A stretch of DNA of 64,000 bases from contig CP141139.1 of NCBI GenBank assembly GCA_035236585.1, positions 53,141,217-53,205,216 on the forward strand. The letters run 5' to 3'. A model generated the notes under the pieces. The model made no database searches. It was not told the DNA's origin and worked only from the letters and a program-made list of their open reading frames with translations. This DNA comes from Warburgia ugandensis. Its lineage: Eukaryota; Streptophyta; Magnoliopsida; Canellales; Canellaceae. Of this stretch, positions 24,870-37,739 are shown one piece after another (position 1 is the stretch's first letter; each line of letters starts with the position of its first letter). Position numbers and translations under genes: made by a program.

Positions 24870-25490
24870 TTTATATTTCATTGAGGTTTACTTTGGAGTA
24901 ACTCTTCTTGTTTGCCCACTCAGAAAGCATAGCAACCTGTAATACAACATATTTAATTCACATCACATTCTTTTAATTGGATCCATAAAAAACTATGGAA
25001 AATATATAAGATTATAAAAAGTAAAGAGTATCTTACCTTTCTTAATTAGGAGACACCAACACCATTGAATATTAGGGTCCTCATGTATCTGAGTAGATAA
25101 TACTTGCACTCTCAATTAGACTGTTGTCTAGAGTACTATGCAACAAGGATAACAAAAAGAATCCATAAATATCATTAGTAATATTGTATATTTAATTAGT
25201 GATAAAATGGAGTAATTAACTATTGTCTATACCTTAACATTCCTCCAAGTGAGTTTTGGTGGTTGTACAGTCTCAGTTAGATTAGCCTATTCTAACCATA
25301 CTTTACAAATTTAAATTTTAAATGCATTATAGATGAATAACAATTTATTTATCTACACGTACTACATGAAAAGAATAAAATCTTACTTATTTATAATTTC
25401 TACGAGGGTGAGATGGATGTGCGATCCACAAGAATAAAAAAAGAAAGTCCGTCCACCATGTACATCCAAAACAAGCAACATCCAATGAGC
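24870..25490 (-). pseudogene. Ulp1-like (C48) cysteine protease domain, CACTA-borne, exons broken
   Basis: On the minus strand several short coding blocks separated by intron-like gaps spell the end of a Ulp1 peptidase. At 25480-25385 the frame reads A-H-W-M-L-L-V-L-D-V-H-G-G-R-T, which has the catalytic histidine in H-W, followed by a GTAAGA donor. At about 25310-25232 it reads T-E-T-V-Q-P-P and W-R-N-V-K, then a GTATAG donor. At about 25125-25040 it reads Q-Q-S-N-stop-E-C-K-Y-Y-L-L-R-Y-M, where the family has the catalytic cysteine in E-C-G-Y-Y. Near 24935 it reads L-S-E-W-A after a CAG acceptor. A stop beside the cysteine and the G-to-K change make it inactive. Plant CACTA and Mutator elements are known to carry such domains. 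Exon limits are my reading. Confidence 0.7.
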
Positions 25491-27700
25491 CCTATATAGA
25501 TAGTCATATTAATTATAATTAAAGTTAACAATCCCCAAGTATAAAATAAGTTGTCAAGAAAATAAAAAAATTAAAACTTACCGGATGTTGTATGGAATCA
25601 TTAAGCCATGTCCCTCAAAGCACTAGAAGAAGCTTAGTAAAATATTTTGAACATGTCTCTCTATCGACCATTGCTCCACTGCTCCACAAACAATTCTGAG
25701 GTCAAGGAATTAGTAAAGTGTACCCTTACCCTCAAAAAGGCTAGTTGCATCATTCAAGAAACTGCATAAAAGATATAATTATTACCTATACCATGAAAAT
25801 ATAACATGTAATGTCAAATATTTTATTAGCAAATATGTGCATATGCCCCATGTAGGAGGCAATCTGAGGGTGCTTGAGTTAATCTCATAGGCAAACTCAT
25901 AATAGGTCCTTTTCCATAAGTGGCATTCAACAAGGTCCTAAGCAAGCACTCCCTCCTTGATTCATACAGGGTTAATTATCCTATCTTCATTGATGAGATC
26001 ATAGATTAACCCTAGGAATCATGACGTATTGGGTGGGACTGCCATACAATCCTTAGATAATTGTTGTAAAAGATGTGAAAAAATTTAGCTAAATAATTTT
26101 AATTAATGAAGATGACCTAATTTATGATAATAAAAAAATAAAAAAACAAACAAACATATATACAAGTACTTGATCCATTGGTATGACAACAGGTGATGGT
26201 GCAATAGCAGGCGACTTAGAAGGAGCATGTTGTTTGTGATTAACTGTGTAAAGTTAATAAACAATTAAATTGAAGTCTCTAGCTAAAATTATTGATGATG
26301 AAGGTAGTATGATAAGATACATACCTTGGACTGTATGGGAATGACTAATACTTACCCAATGGTCGTAATATTTTTCATTTTAAAGGGAAAGGCAGGCTGG
26401 TATTAGCATCCAAAGCCATGGTAATGGACACTCGCTTAATATGTGGTGGCATACTAATTTCATGAAAAATGGGTAATTAATGCTCATAACATGAACTAAC
26501 TTCCATGACATTTTGACAAGAATTTAGGTCCAATAAATAGGTTGAGATAGAGAATTATTATAGAAGGACAATGAAATTTTCCAATTTTGTCTATATATAT
26601 ATATATATATATACCTCCTTGGCTAGAATTTATTTTTCAAGGGGTGCTGATTGTCCTTCATGATCTTCTTCAGTTGGAGAATTGAAGGTAGCATTTGAAT
26701 GAGGTACATGGGTGTTGCCAGAATTAGGTGCAGGGGATGGAGAAACTATCATCAAATCTCCTTCACATGGCTGGCTATATGCATTTTTATTTTCTTCTCG
26801 AACTCATTGTAGGCCTCCTCATCTTGAACTATAGATAAATGTTCTTTACCAAAGAGTTTAGATGGAACACTACGATGCCCCATGACCCTAACTTGACTAG
26901 GGTGGTCCTTCTTATTGCCCTTAGCCCTATACAGGATGTCCTAGTGGGCAGCAGTGTTGCTTAGAGTTGTTGTAGTTGGTCTTTCTTGAGTAAGAATGTC
27001 CTACAAAATTTACTTAGAAAGACATAATCATCTCATCTAATTAATTGTATAAAATTGAAAGACAGGTGGAACCACTTACAATGCAAGAAGCAATTTGTGT
27101 AGTACTTTCATTTGAGAATGTTTAGCTAGTAAGGCCCATAGAGTGTCCCATATTCTAAAGGATGAAGTGAACAATGGGTTCCATAGTCCCAGTTTTCTTT
27201 TACTGTCAAGCAAGGCACTGTACTTAAAGAACAAAATATATATAATGATAGCACCATTAATTTGAAAGAAATTAATTATCACAGATGCTTACTTTGTGCT
27301 CTTCTAAACAAGTGTAACCCAACCTGGACAGGTGGTGCTACCTTTCTTCCTCTTGCACTATTTGCCTACATATTTGTACATAAGTAATCAAGTGCAATAA
27401 TCAGATGTTATATGTAATTAATTAAATTAAACATCATTTGTGTGCATAAACTCCAATTCACCAGACGTGCAATTCTGTACGAATGCATTCCACACACCCT
27501 AGTCAATGACATTAGATTAAATGGCAGGCAATGTGTACAACATTGATGGATTGTTGACATATGGAGCTATGCAATTACGAACAAGGTAGTTCTCCCATTT
27601 TTTCCATTGCTCACCAACTCCTTACAAAGCACGTATCTTCTTTTTCTTAGGTATGTCAAAGGCAATCTGAATGTACACAACAAAGTACTATGTTTCAAAA
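25491..27700 (-). pseudogene. Upstream exons of the CACTA second gene, uncertain
   Basis: This lies 5' of the Ulp1-like domain on the minus strand. Coding-looking blocks include H-P-S-Q-V-R-V-M-G-H and S-I-V-Q-D-E-E-A-Y-N-E-F-E-K-K (about 26920-26790), separated by AT-rich intron-like gaps. Second genes of CACTA elements often encode a DNA-binding protein (TNPA-like, or a plant transposase of the Ptta/En/Spm family), but I cannot identify that domain with confidence. An AT run at 26592-26613 lies in one gap. Confidence 0.4.
26592..26613. repeat. (TA)n microsatellite
   Basis: About eleven TA units in an intron-like gap of the CACTA second gene. Confidence 0.9.
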
Positions 27701-28886
27701 TAAGGTATGTTATAAATTATATAATACATGTTATTAATGTTTACCTACTTTCACTATTTCCCATATTGAATCTTTTGTTGAGGATGACACAAGCCTCCAA
27801 TCCTCAAATGTGATAAGAACTATGCTTCTTACTATGGAGTAAAGAAAACTACTATAAGAGCTTGCATTCTCACCTATCTCTTGCCCCTACTATTGTATGG
27901 GATAGTTTCTTTAATTCCCTTGGACTTTCTCTTGATAACCTTTTACATTGTTGTTTGCCTTCTACCCTTTCTCTTTTGAGTAGTGCTCATGCTGGCCTCT
28001 TGTTCATGCACTTCATTTTGAGCATATTCTTCATTTTGATATTGTTCTTATTCCATCTCTACTATAAATAGGAACATAATGCTATTAGAACAATGAGATA
28101 AAAAAAAGGCCATGTAATTCATTTAAAGAAAACAAACCAACATGACATAAGTGGCAAACAAATTGAAATCAAATCAATGAAACATGCATGAAAATGGAAA
28201 CTTTCTAAGTATAAATATTTCTAAAATTAAGCTTTCCTAAAACTAAACCTAGAAACTAAGTAAATTATTCTAAAGATGCAATAACTTTAAGCAATGTTAA
28301 CTTGCATGATTCTAGCCATCACATAGCACATGTATATACATAGTCATTTGTGCTTATATAAACATGACTGAAACAATTTAACTTTATGTAAGCAACTACT
28401 AGCATTCAACAATCAATAGATACATTTTAAAGCATTCACTAGTAAACTTACATGTATGTCGTGTTGCGTCTTGTTCATGCCTATTTCTAGAAAAGTGTTA
28501 TAAGTCATTCTTATCATATGCAAAGTGATCAAGAGTGTACTAGGACCACCTATTGCTTAGTTTTGGGAGTTTTAGGTAGATTGGTTGATGCTTCCATTCT
28601 ACTCTAGACTAAGTGTAACATTCCTTCTATTTGGGTTTATATTCCCTTAGGTGTAGTAGTATTGTTTCACTTATTTTCTTGAGCATGTAATGGCTTTAGC
28701 CTAAGGGGATAAAGCCATTTATTAGTTTTCCTCATGAAGTTACCTTTAGGACATTTTTCCTTAGGATTTGTATTGCATAGTTAGCTAGGTCATGGTAGCC
28801 ATTGTTTGCATTTCTCATGCTATTATCTTAAAATATTCTGAGTATCTTTACTTAATAAAGGTCAGGATACATAACAGTGGCATCTG

Positions 28887-28890
<4 letters not shown>
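27701..28890. other. CACTA interior or flank of element H, no gene seen
   Basis: This is an AT-rich, non-coding stretch. Two open frames on the plus strand (27607-27813, 27862-28071) lack motifs and run against the direction of the CACTA genes. No LTR end is visible at 28890, where the CT run starts. Confidence 0.45.

Positions 28891-28968
<78 letters not shown>
28891..28968 (+). repeat. (CT)39 microsatellite at a truncated LTR edge
   Basis: These are 39 uninterrupted CT units. Immediately after it the LTR of H begins mid-sequence (TTGGATTATGCTATTC, matching 35200). The long Ser-Leu frame translated here is an artefact of the repeat. Confidence 0.95.
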
Positions 28969-28973
<5 letters not shown>

Positions 28974-29531
28974 TATGCTATTCTTTAAGTCATCAGTATT
29001 TCAATTCGACAGTGGTTTTTAATATCGATATTGAACATGATTGTTCAAACATGCACATGTTTGAAAGAGCATATGATTTTAAACATAGCATGCATTGCAA
29101 AACTAGTAGTGATAGACTCCTATTGAGTATAGTATATACTCACCCTATCCTTAACATTTTAGGATAGATCCATTCACGAGTAGAGGACGCCTATGTTAGT
29201 GCTACGAGCAAGTAAATCAAAAGGAGACAATCATACATGTAAGCAAATACTCTACCCTTTGGACATGTATTTGTATTTATTTACAGTTGGGTTGTGTGCT
29301 ATGACTAGATAGACCTGGGGAAAACATTTATGATTTCTGAAGTTTTTCAAAAACTACTTTGATTATTGTGAAAGCAAATGACACTCGGAGTTTTTAAAAT
29401 GAGTTTTAAAACTAAAGATTTTCCACTGCATTGCATGGTTTTCATAAAAATGGTTTTCAAATAGGGATGCATCCTGCCTTAGGAATTAGATCTTGCATTT
29501 AAAAATGCATGAGAAAACCCGGGTCGTCACA
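28969..29531 (+). repeat. Truncated 5' LTR of element H
   Basis: This matches 35200-35747 almost base for base in places and ends GGGTCGTCACA. About 2.1 kb of the LTR's left part is missing, and the CT run occupies the break. Confidence 0.85.
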
Positions 29532-29533
29532 GT

Positions 29534-29545
29534 TGGTATCAGAGC
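29534..29545 (+). promoter_or_regulatory. Primer-binding site, initiator tRNA-Met type
   Basis: TGGTATCAGAGC is an exact copy of the common plant primer site complementary to the tRNA-iMet 3' end, two bases after the LTR end. Minus-strand DNA synthesis would start here. Confidence 0.9.
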
Positions 29546-32500
29546 CCAGTTTTTAACCTTTCACAACCAGTCCAGCATGTCCAAGGGTCATGGACAATAG
29601 AGAAAATCAAGAAGAAGTAGGATAAATAGGAGCAGTAGAGACGACTACTTCTATTTAAGGATTATAATATTAATGCACAAGGTAGTTCACCATAAACAAA
29701 TAGGTGAAAAAGGAGATGGGCCTAGCAAATACTTAGATATTTGATGGCTTAAATCTTATCAACAAGGATTGTTGTGCAATGGTGCAAACAGGGAAACTCA
29801 TATATAAATTAGATTATGATGAGAATGATGAATGATGAATGAAGATGTTAGTGAACTTGTTAATGGATAGTTCTAACCTATAATAGATCAATCTCACCAA
29901 AGATAAGGACATCGAAGAACCTAGATGGCTATCTTACCATCATAAAGAATATCAGAATATGAGTACACTATCACCAAGATATGATATGAGTATGATAGGG
30001 GATGTAAAAGAACAAACTTTGAGAAGATTTTGATGATAATCTAAGAAGGATGAGCAAACAAGATGATACTAGGGGATAACTATGACTCGTACTAAATCAC
30101 AAAGGTATGGATCCTAAAAGACTTAGCTCAATTTTGGATACCTTAATTAGAGTCTTATGAAGAGTAAAGTGCTATCGAATAATAACTACCTGAGTATTAT
30201 GGAGCAAATCAGAAGATGTATACAAGTGACATATCATGTGAATAAGAGAAACATAACATGAATATGATAAGGAAATGAATTCGACCAAGTTATCAAAAGA
30301 TTTTGATGATAAGACTAAGAATGATAATAGATTGATCCTAACATGAACTTGAGAAGTATGGCATGACCAAAACGTAAATGCCGTTATTAAGACATTGTAT
30401 GAATTTTATCGAGGCTATAGGCAATTGAGGATTTCAATGGTCTTAAGACAGTTTAGAATTTCTGAGAAAGCATGTAGTTTATCATATTTGTTAAGTAAAG
30501 GAGTAGATGTAATATCAATTATATGCAACAAAAGACATTGATCTAGGCAGGCAAAAATGAGGATTTTGAAGAAAAGAGAGAAAGAGATAGAGATGAAACT
30601 ACCAGTATTCAATGAATATTGAATATTCAAAAGAAGAAGATCATGACTAATGAAGATACATACAAATATTTCATCTGGAATCGAGTGGGAAGATAAACCA
30701 ATCAAATTCGAAGGAATAATAATAATTGAGTTGGTGATGATGTTATTGTAAATGCATATAATAAAGAGAAAGCATATGGGGTTTAAGACCTTGAGTAAAG
30801 TATCGAATTTCAGGAGCTTATGCGACAAGAAATTTTTGAAGAGGAATGGTGACCAACTAGAAATTAAATGCTACAAATGGTTTGATATCAATTATTACAA
30901 TTAGATTCTTATCTGATCCATTAGCTTATGGGGAACACCAATATGATCCAATAAAAAGGAAAATTTTAATAATATCCTACCTTGCCAATAAAATATATTG
31001 AAAAAGGAATTCAACCGGGACAGTGACTTGTCCATTTAGCAAATAGGGTACCATCAAGGATCGAATTGAGGTCTTGCTATCATAGATTTGGAAAAGCAAA
31101 TATCTTAAGACCATTATTTAGTCATTACCTTTAGAGTACTATTGACTAAATAAAATGACTAAATAAAGGTATCCCATCCTAATTAATCAAGTATGTTAGT
31201 ATCTATGAGTTAGTAGTCGAAGTTATATACTCAAAGGGATATTATAAGTATTTGGACATGAGTTTTACCTAAAAGAAGTTACTTATTAGACTAAGTCATT
31301 TGAGGGTATGAGGTCAGTTGATTAGGCCACAATCATGGAGTTGATTAGGCCACATCATGGAGGAGCTACAAGTACAATAAATCCAGTAAGAACTGAGATA
31401 GAAGCAAAAATAAGGAGCGATCTCCACCAATAAGACAGATTTTTCCAAACCCGAATAGATACCATAACAAACCATCGAAATCACTATGGGTCTGAAAGAT
31501 GCTGTTGACTTGGATTGAAAAGAAAGGCAAATGATATTGAACACTTTAGAGACCCTTGAGCTTATGACATAGATATATCTAGAAAGAGATCAATAGGTAA
31601 TCAAATAAAGTCTTCCTATGTCTAAGAAAATGTTCCATGCTTACCTAATTGTTTTTCAAATTTGATGATTTAACAGCTTTAGCATAACTTGATATAGTAG
31701 CTATTGAACGAGAACTGCCATTATAAGCTAAGTATGAGGAAGCACTTGAAAGGTAAAATTTGAGGAATTAAGAAAATCACTACTTATGAGGATACCTCTT
31801 GACAATACAGACTGCATGGTTGACGATAAAGCCTTGATAAAAGATGGAACAATATATTGACATAGGGGATGGAAGGAGAAAAGGTGAGATGGCTAGCACA
31901 CTATAAGGTGAGGATTTAATGTTGCGTTGCCTTTAGACAAATAGTTAGTTGTTATGAGCATATACCAAGTACGAAAAATCAATTGAAGGAATTTCCTAAG
32001 GACTAACCCTACTGGATTAAGTATAGAACTTTTGGACTAAAAGGTTACGAAGAAAACCATCAAGCAAAGAAAGGACAAAGAGGATGATGACAAAGGATTC
32101 AACCATGACCTAGTAAGGGTACTCGGTTATGAATAAGAGACTTTTTGCTTTGCATAAATGGGAACATTATTGAAAATCCTAATGACAAATTGATGTGAAT
32201 AGTGAGATAGGCCTCTAGACGAGAACATTTGACCCATGATGATGAATCGACTTGAGTTTGGATAAAATCTTCATGGAGAAAAGCATTTAATGAGTTCAAT
32301 AGTTATGAAACTGGATATAGAGTTAGGACATTTTACTTTCAGTATATGATAAGGTCCTCGATGGAAGATGCTACTAATTGGTTTTCATGATTTTATTTTG
32401 AATGTAACTTTGGTCGAGGAATAAAGTCACATCTGGAAAACGACAGATAGTTGAAATTCGAAGTTAATCAAGGGATTTAGCTGTAGAGCACATGATACCA

Positions 32501-33022
32501 TGTCAGTTATTGAAGTATCTTAGGGACAAATATAAAAGGTAAGAGGCAAAGTTAGACACAATAGAAAGAAGGTAACTTTTTTGGACTTGTGGATGATGAA
32601 AGAGATCACTAGATGAAAGGGATTATCCTATATTCAAAATAGGAGAAATAAGATCATATGATCTCAAAGAAGTATGGAGTAATTTATACATGAATAAAGA
32701 AGCATGATCTTATGAGGAGACTATCATATACATGATGAGAAAAGTATAAGCATCTAAGGATTTTGAGATAGATGAATTACAGCTAGAAACCAGTATTGTT
32801 AAACTGGCATGTATGGGAGTATGCATCAGAGTACGCAGCGAAAGCGACCCTTATAGGTAAGGCCTTAGAGAAGGAACAATAAAAATGATAAATTGAGGTT
32901 GAGCCTAAATTTGATTCCTAAAGGGGGAATGCATTCACCAAGAAGTTATCCAAAAGACAAAATACCTTGAAGATGATAATTTATGGAATTTCGAGGACGA
33001 AATTCTTTTAAGGGGGTAATAA
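29546..33022 (+). other. Non-coding internal domain of element H
   Basis: Just after the primer site, the leader phrase TTTCACAACCAGTCCAGCATG recurs (diverged) next to the primer site of element I, on the minus strand near 62900. The remainder is purine-rich with dense stops. The longest frame (30415-30828, minus) has no motif and lies against the element. Near the end, GGAATTTCGAGGACGAAATT (32978-33004) is the usual end of the internal region in tRNA-Met-primed Gypsy elements, followed by TTTTAAGGGGGT as polypurine tract. Confidence 0.7.
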
Positions 33023-35747
33023 TGTAACGCCCGAGCAATTTACGTTATTTTGTACATTCTATAAAAAATAGAATGTGTTGAATGTTTTACTTTATTTAAA
33101 ATAGTAAAATAAGGAATTTGTGAGGAAACATGGCACCATTAGATTCTACTTGAAAAATGGAATCCAACGCCTCAAACAATGCCAAAAACGGAGTCCGTAT
33201 GAAGAAGTTACGGCCATTTAAAGATCAGGGGCAGTTCTGAAATTTAAACAGAAAAACGAAAAAGACGAAAAACGCAGGGGGCCGTTTTGATAACAGCACC
33301 CCCTATCGTCTTCCACCTCCAAATCTCTTCCAAAAACCCTCCTAACAGCACCCCAGTCTCAAAATCGGAAACTCGTCTCAGCCCAGCTCCTCTGCATTTT
33401 CCGACAATGGCCAGGCCTTGGTCAGGCCAGCCATTCCCGTCTCCCCATTCCCCTCTCTTCTCTTCTTTCTAGTCTTGGCAATGGGGTTTCCCCCTTCTTC
33501 GAGTTTTCCAGCAATCCAAATTTCTGGTAGGCATGGAGGAAAATGCACCACCGGCAATAGGCTCTCCCAGACCACCCAAGTGAGCTCCCACCCCTTCCTA
33601 TTTAGTTTGCCTTCTTCCCTGCCCAGATCCATGCCAAATCTAGGTGTTTTTCGGCTAAGAGATACTGTAGAAACCGGAGAAGACGGGTTTCTCTGAAACC
33701 CATCCAAAACCAGTGGTCACGGGATGCACCCCATGACGCACACGAGTGACACATCCCCTGGGGCCAGCATCACGCACACGCAAGCGTGCGGTAGGCTTTT
33801 GACTCGTCCAGGATGTGCAGGGCATCTTGGGCACCAAGACGCGGCCCGCCTGCATCGAAGACACATTCACAGGACGTTGACTGGGACGCATGCTATAGCG
33901 CACTACTTGGGCATGCATGTACGACAATGCATACACTGTCCTAGGTGTAGCCTTCGGGTGCGCACGCGACATGCGGCAGGGGTCCTAGCTCGACCAGAAT
34001 GCACAGGGTGCCCTGGGAGTTGAGACGATCCATGCTACACCAAAGGTGCATCCATGCGATGCCATTCAGGATGCGCGTCATAGTGCGTCGCTTGAGCGTG
34101 CATGTGCGCGCGCAAAACGCAGTCCCTGGCATGGCCTTTAGGCGCGCACACATGGGAGGCGGTCGCGGTTCAACCAGAATGCATGGGTGTCCTGGGAACT
34201 GGGACATGCAAACCCAATGAGACTTTAAATATAGGATTAGAGGACAATTTACAGAGTTAGCCATGGAATAGTAGATCCACATCATAGGATCTAGTCTGAC
34301 AATAAATTAGGCAAGGACCATGGACCCTAAAAGGTAGATCTAGTGATCTAATGTCTAAATAGAATGAAATTAATAAGGACTCCTTGTATCCATTTATACC
34401 CAGGAGTTTATAAATAAGACCCAGGGACGGGTTGAAGTGATAAAGGACGCGACTCCAGGAGACTTTGAGGTAGGTGCTCTATCGCTACTAGACTTTTAAA
34501 AAGAGCCATGATTGTTTTGAATGCATGTTTTAAGGATAAATTATATGACTTGTTTAGCATGACTTATTTTATGGCTTGTTTAGCATATAAATGAATTCAG
34601 CATGCATGTGATTAAATATATTATGCATAGACATGTTTTGCAAACAATTGCATATATTGCACGATTTGTGAGTATTGAGTTCTTGAAAAATTGCATATCC
34701 TTGAGGGTTACCAAAAGATGCTGGAGTGCCCAAAAGACGCTGGGTAGGTAGTTGTGAGGGACCCAAAGAGGACAGGTTTTGAAAAAGTGGTTTTTGCTTG
34801 TTTGATTGTATATGATTTGGGTTGGTAAGCTCGTGGGCACTATGCCGAGAGATTTGGGTTGGCCTCCAGCCTCTACCATTATTAGGTGGATGGGTACCAC
34901 GCCCAAAAAGGGCATGTCCCTGCTTCGACTGCATGTGGTACAGGGGGCTACCACTGGTGTCGTGGCACTGGGTCGAAGTGTCATATGTCCCGTGGAGGCA
35001 TATGACCCTGTGTCCCTAGATACCCAGGGACCACACGGCGGCGAGGTCGTGGGCATAGTTGGACCCTATGGTTTGAGGATTTACGTGCATTGCATATGGC
35101 ATGACATGAGGTTGGTCGACCATACCATATATCCATGAGTTGGATTCAGTTGAGCATCTAAGCATATCATTATGTTTATGATATATATGATACTTTCGAC
35201 TTGGATTATGCTATTCTTCAATTCAACAGTGGTTTTTAATATCGATATTGAACATGATTGTTCGAACATGCACATGTTTGAAAGAGCATATGATTTTAAA
35301 CATAGCATGCATTGCAAAACTAGTAGTGATAGACTCCTATTGAGTATAGTATATACTCACCCTATCCTTAACATTTTTCAAGATAGCTCCATTCACGAGT
35401 AGAGGACGCCTATGTTAGTGCTACGAGCAAGTAAATCAAAAGGAGACAATCATACATGTAAGCAAACACTCTACCCTTTGGACGTGTATTTGTATTTATT
35501 TACATTGGGCTGTGTGCTGTAACTGGATAGACGTGGGAAAACATTTATGATTTCTGAAGTTTTTCAAAAACTACTTTGATTGTTGTGAAAGCAAATGACA
35601 CTGGGGGTTTTCAAAATGAGTTTTAAAACTAAAGATTTTTCGCTGCATTGCATGGTTTTCATAAAAATGGTTTTCAAATAGGGATGCATCCCGCCTTAGG
35701 AATTAGATCTTGTAATTAAAAATGCATGGGAAAACTGGGTCGTCAAA
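33023..35747 (+). repeat. 3' LTR of element H
   Basis: It starts TGTAACGCCCGAG directly after the polypurine tract. It ends GGGTCGTCAAA, where the 5' LTR has GGGTCGTCACA. The middle (about 33280-34220) is much richer in G and C than its surroundings and gives several overlapping open frames on both strands that have no domains. It shares its right half with LTR E (1-1444). Confidence 0.85.
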
Positions 35748-35852
35748 GGCTTTTTCTCCTAATATCAGGTTTGAGCTTCCTCAGCATGACTCGTCACTAG
35801 CAGCCACTCTTCCTCCCCCTTTCTCCTCCTTTCTCTTGCTCTCCTTCCCACC

Positions 35853-35883
<31 letters not shown>

Positions 35884-36390
35884 TCTCCTGCCCTGTCAAT
35901 TTTTCTCTTCTGTCGAGTTTAAGAATAGACCTAGGTCTATTCTTCTATTCACTTAGGTGGAAGGGGGGTGCCATTATCAAAATGACCCCCTCCTTTAGTT
36001 ATTTAATAGTTTCTTTTTATTAAAATTTTAAAATTACAATTAAAATATTATTTACTACTTTGTACATCATAATTACAATAAGAAAAGAGATGACTACTAC
36101 TCAAATCTCGAATTTCTGCAAGTGAGGCACACTCAGTGAAATTACCAAAAAAAAAAATTTAAGGAAAATCAAAACTTATTCTTCGAATTCCAATTTTAGT
36201 AGACTTAGTATCATTGAAATCATTTTTTCAAGTACAATCCAATATTAAGGTTTCAACACTTGATTTAATTTCTATAAAAGTTTCACTTTCTAGAACTCCA
36301 AAAATTAAAATTTTCAATATTCTCTTTTCTTTTTTATTTTACATAATTCAAAATCTTTGTAAATTTCTATTTAAAAATAAATAATGTTAC
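35748..36390 (-). repeat. Inverted LTR fragment related to solo LTR S
   Basis: Read on the minus strand from about 36390, this starts near TGTAACATTATT and passes through GATACTAAGTCTAC and AATTGGAATTC, resembling 2170-2210 of S. It then reaches GGGGGTCATTTTGATAATGG, an LTR-type block. It directly abuts the end of H, so H may have inserted into it. The edges are approximate. Confidence 0.5.
35921..35944. other. 24-bp perfect palindrome
   Basis: The 24 bases are identical to their reverse complement, centred on CCTAGG with outer arms AAGAATAGA and TCTATTCTT. It lies inside the inverted LTR fragment. Confidence 0.9.
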
Positions 36391-36649
36391 ATTATGATTA
36401 GTGTAATGTTGGTTGATCATTCTTGGTGGTAAAATCTATACTTTTCTTACCATCCATTATTCTGATCATAGATTAAGCATCACAAGGTTACTATTTTAAC
36501 TATGATAGATCAAACCATGAAGATCATCTGACCTATTTCATCACTGGATCAGAAATTTTTTATCCATTCTATATCCTTTTTGGTCAAGGGACTTATTGGT
36601 AGCATCCTATCATTAATCAGGCATCACCAGTACTATTTCCACAATTTTT

Positions 36650-37300
36650 TGCATCACCATAACCATGCAAAAATTTCTCAAACATGCATATATGTGTGTA
36701 TGTGTCAGTCAAAGAAAGAGATATTAAACAATACTCAAAAATAGATATCGATCACAAATATGTGAATACAGTTTCAATTCACAATTGGGATTTGGTTGAT
36801 GGTAGCAACAATTTAGAGTAGAAATTTTAAAGTCATTTACTATAAATGACTATAAAAGCCAGTGAGTTTTAAAGTTGTTTACAACAAATGACTTTAAAAT
36901 CTTGTTACTTTTAAAGTTGTTTACACTACACAACTTCAAAAGTCATAGTTTTTAAAGTCATTTTTTTAAAATGACTTTATAAACTATTATATTTTTCACT
37001 TCAAATGTGTATATATATATATATATATATTATTAGTACTTTACAACATCTTACATAAATACACAATGAATCCAATTTTTTGTGATAGTTGGCGTTGATT
37101 CATGCATTCTTTGCACACGCACACGCACACATACACACACACAAACAAACACATGAACAAGGAAATCAAAGTATTTTTTGGAATAATTCCTCATGTATCA
37201 TCCTTTTATTACATATATCAAATGCTACATTTTATTAGATCTTAATAATATAAGATAATGATCAAAAAGCTAATCTAATCTATTTCATTACTGGAGTTGA
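36650..37300 (-). repeat. CACTA 5' end module, copy 1
   Basis: Contains, in order, the block CAATTCACAATTGGGATTTGG, folding repeats of the AAAGTCATTTA / TAAATGACTTTAAAA type (36820-36980), then CACTTCAAATGTG, an AT run (37010-37031) and TTAGTACTTTACAACATC. The same order is found at 38350-39000 and 42740-43270. Confidence 0.7.
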
Positions 37301-37739
37301 TATTTTGTTATCCATTCTATATCAATTTTGGGTCAAGGAACTTACTAGTAGGATTTGATCATCGATTAGGCATCACTAGTACTATTTCCACAATAATTGA
37401 TTAGATGGTTGAAATTGTCTGATCAATTTCAAGCCTAGATCGACAATCTCAGTCAAATTCGAGCTATATCAAGTAAGTATTTAACCCTATTTATAATCAT
37501 AGTTTAAGAAATTGATGGTTGAATTAACAGATCAATGGTCAAATCATCACAAAAACCTAAATTTAGCATGAAACTATACAAATATAGCTAAAAGTGCAAA
37601 TCCAAAGTTGGGTTTTCATGGATCTTACTTGTAACGTGAGTTTTCACCCACAATCATTATTAAAGAAGGTGTGATTTATTGATTTTTCCAACAATAATTC
37701 TCTACGCATATTGTCTTCTCTGATCTAACATAGTCCCTC

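Larger units (their letters stand above)
28969..35747 (+). mobile_element. Large-LTR, non-coding (LARD-like) Gypsy-type element H
   Basis: Its parts are a truncated 5' LTR (28969-29531), a primer site for initiator tRNA-Met (29534-29545), an internal domain of about 3.5 kb, a polypurine tract (33009-33016) and a full 3' LTR (33023-35747, 2725 bp). The internal domain has no recognisable gag, protease, RT, RNase H or integrase in any frame. Long LTRs with a roughly 3.5-kb non-coding core fit the LARD class, which depends on enzymes from another element. It sits within the CACTA element, next to an inverted LTR fragment at 35748-36390. Confidence 0.8.

Noticed and set aside
28877..29167. Serine-leucine-rich protein
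   Set aside because: It is a translation of the CT microsatellite and the adjoining LTR.
30415..30828. 137-residue open frame on the minus strand
   Set aside because: It lies against element H in purine-rich sequence, has no domain, and its hydrophobic, isoleucine-rich composition is what the complement of such DNA gives.
33378..35138. Cluster of overlapping 70-158 residue frames on both strands
   Set aside because: They lie in the GC-richer part of H's LTR, where stops are fewer. None has a domain, and related frames in LTR E are broken.
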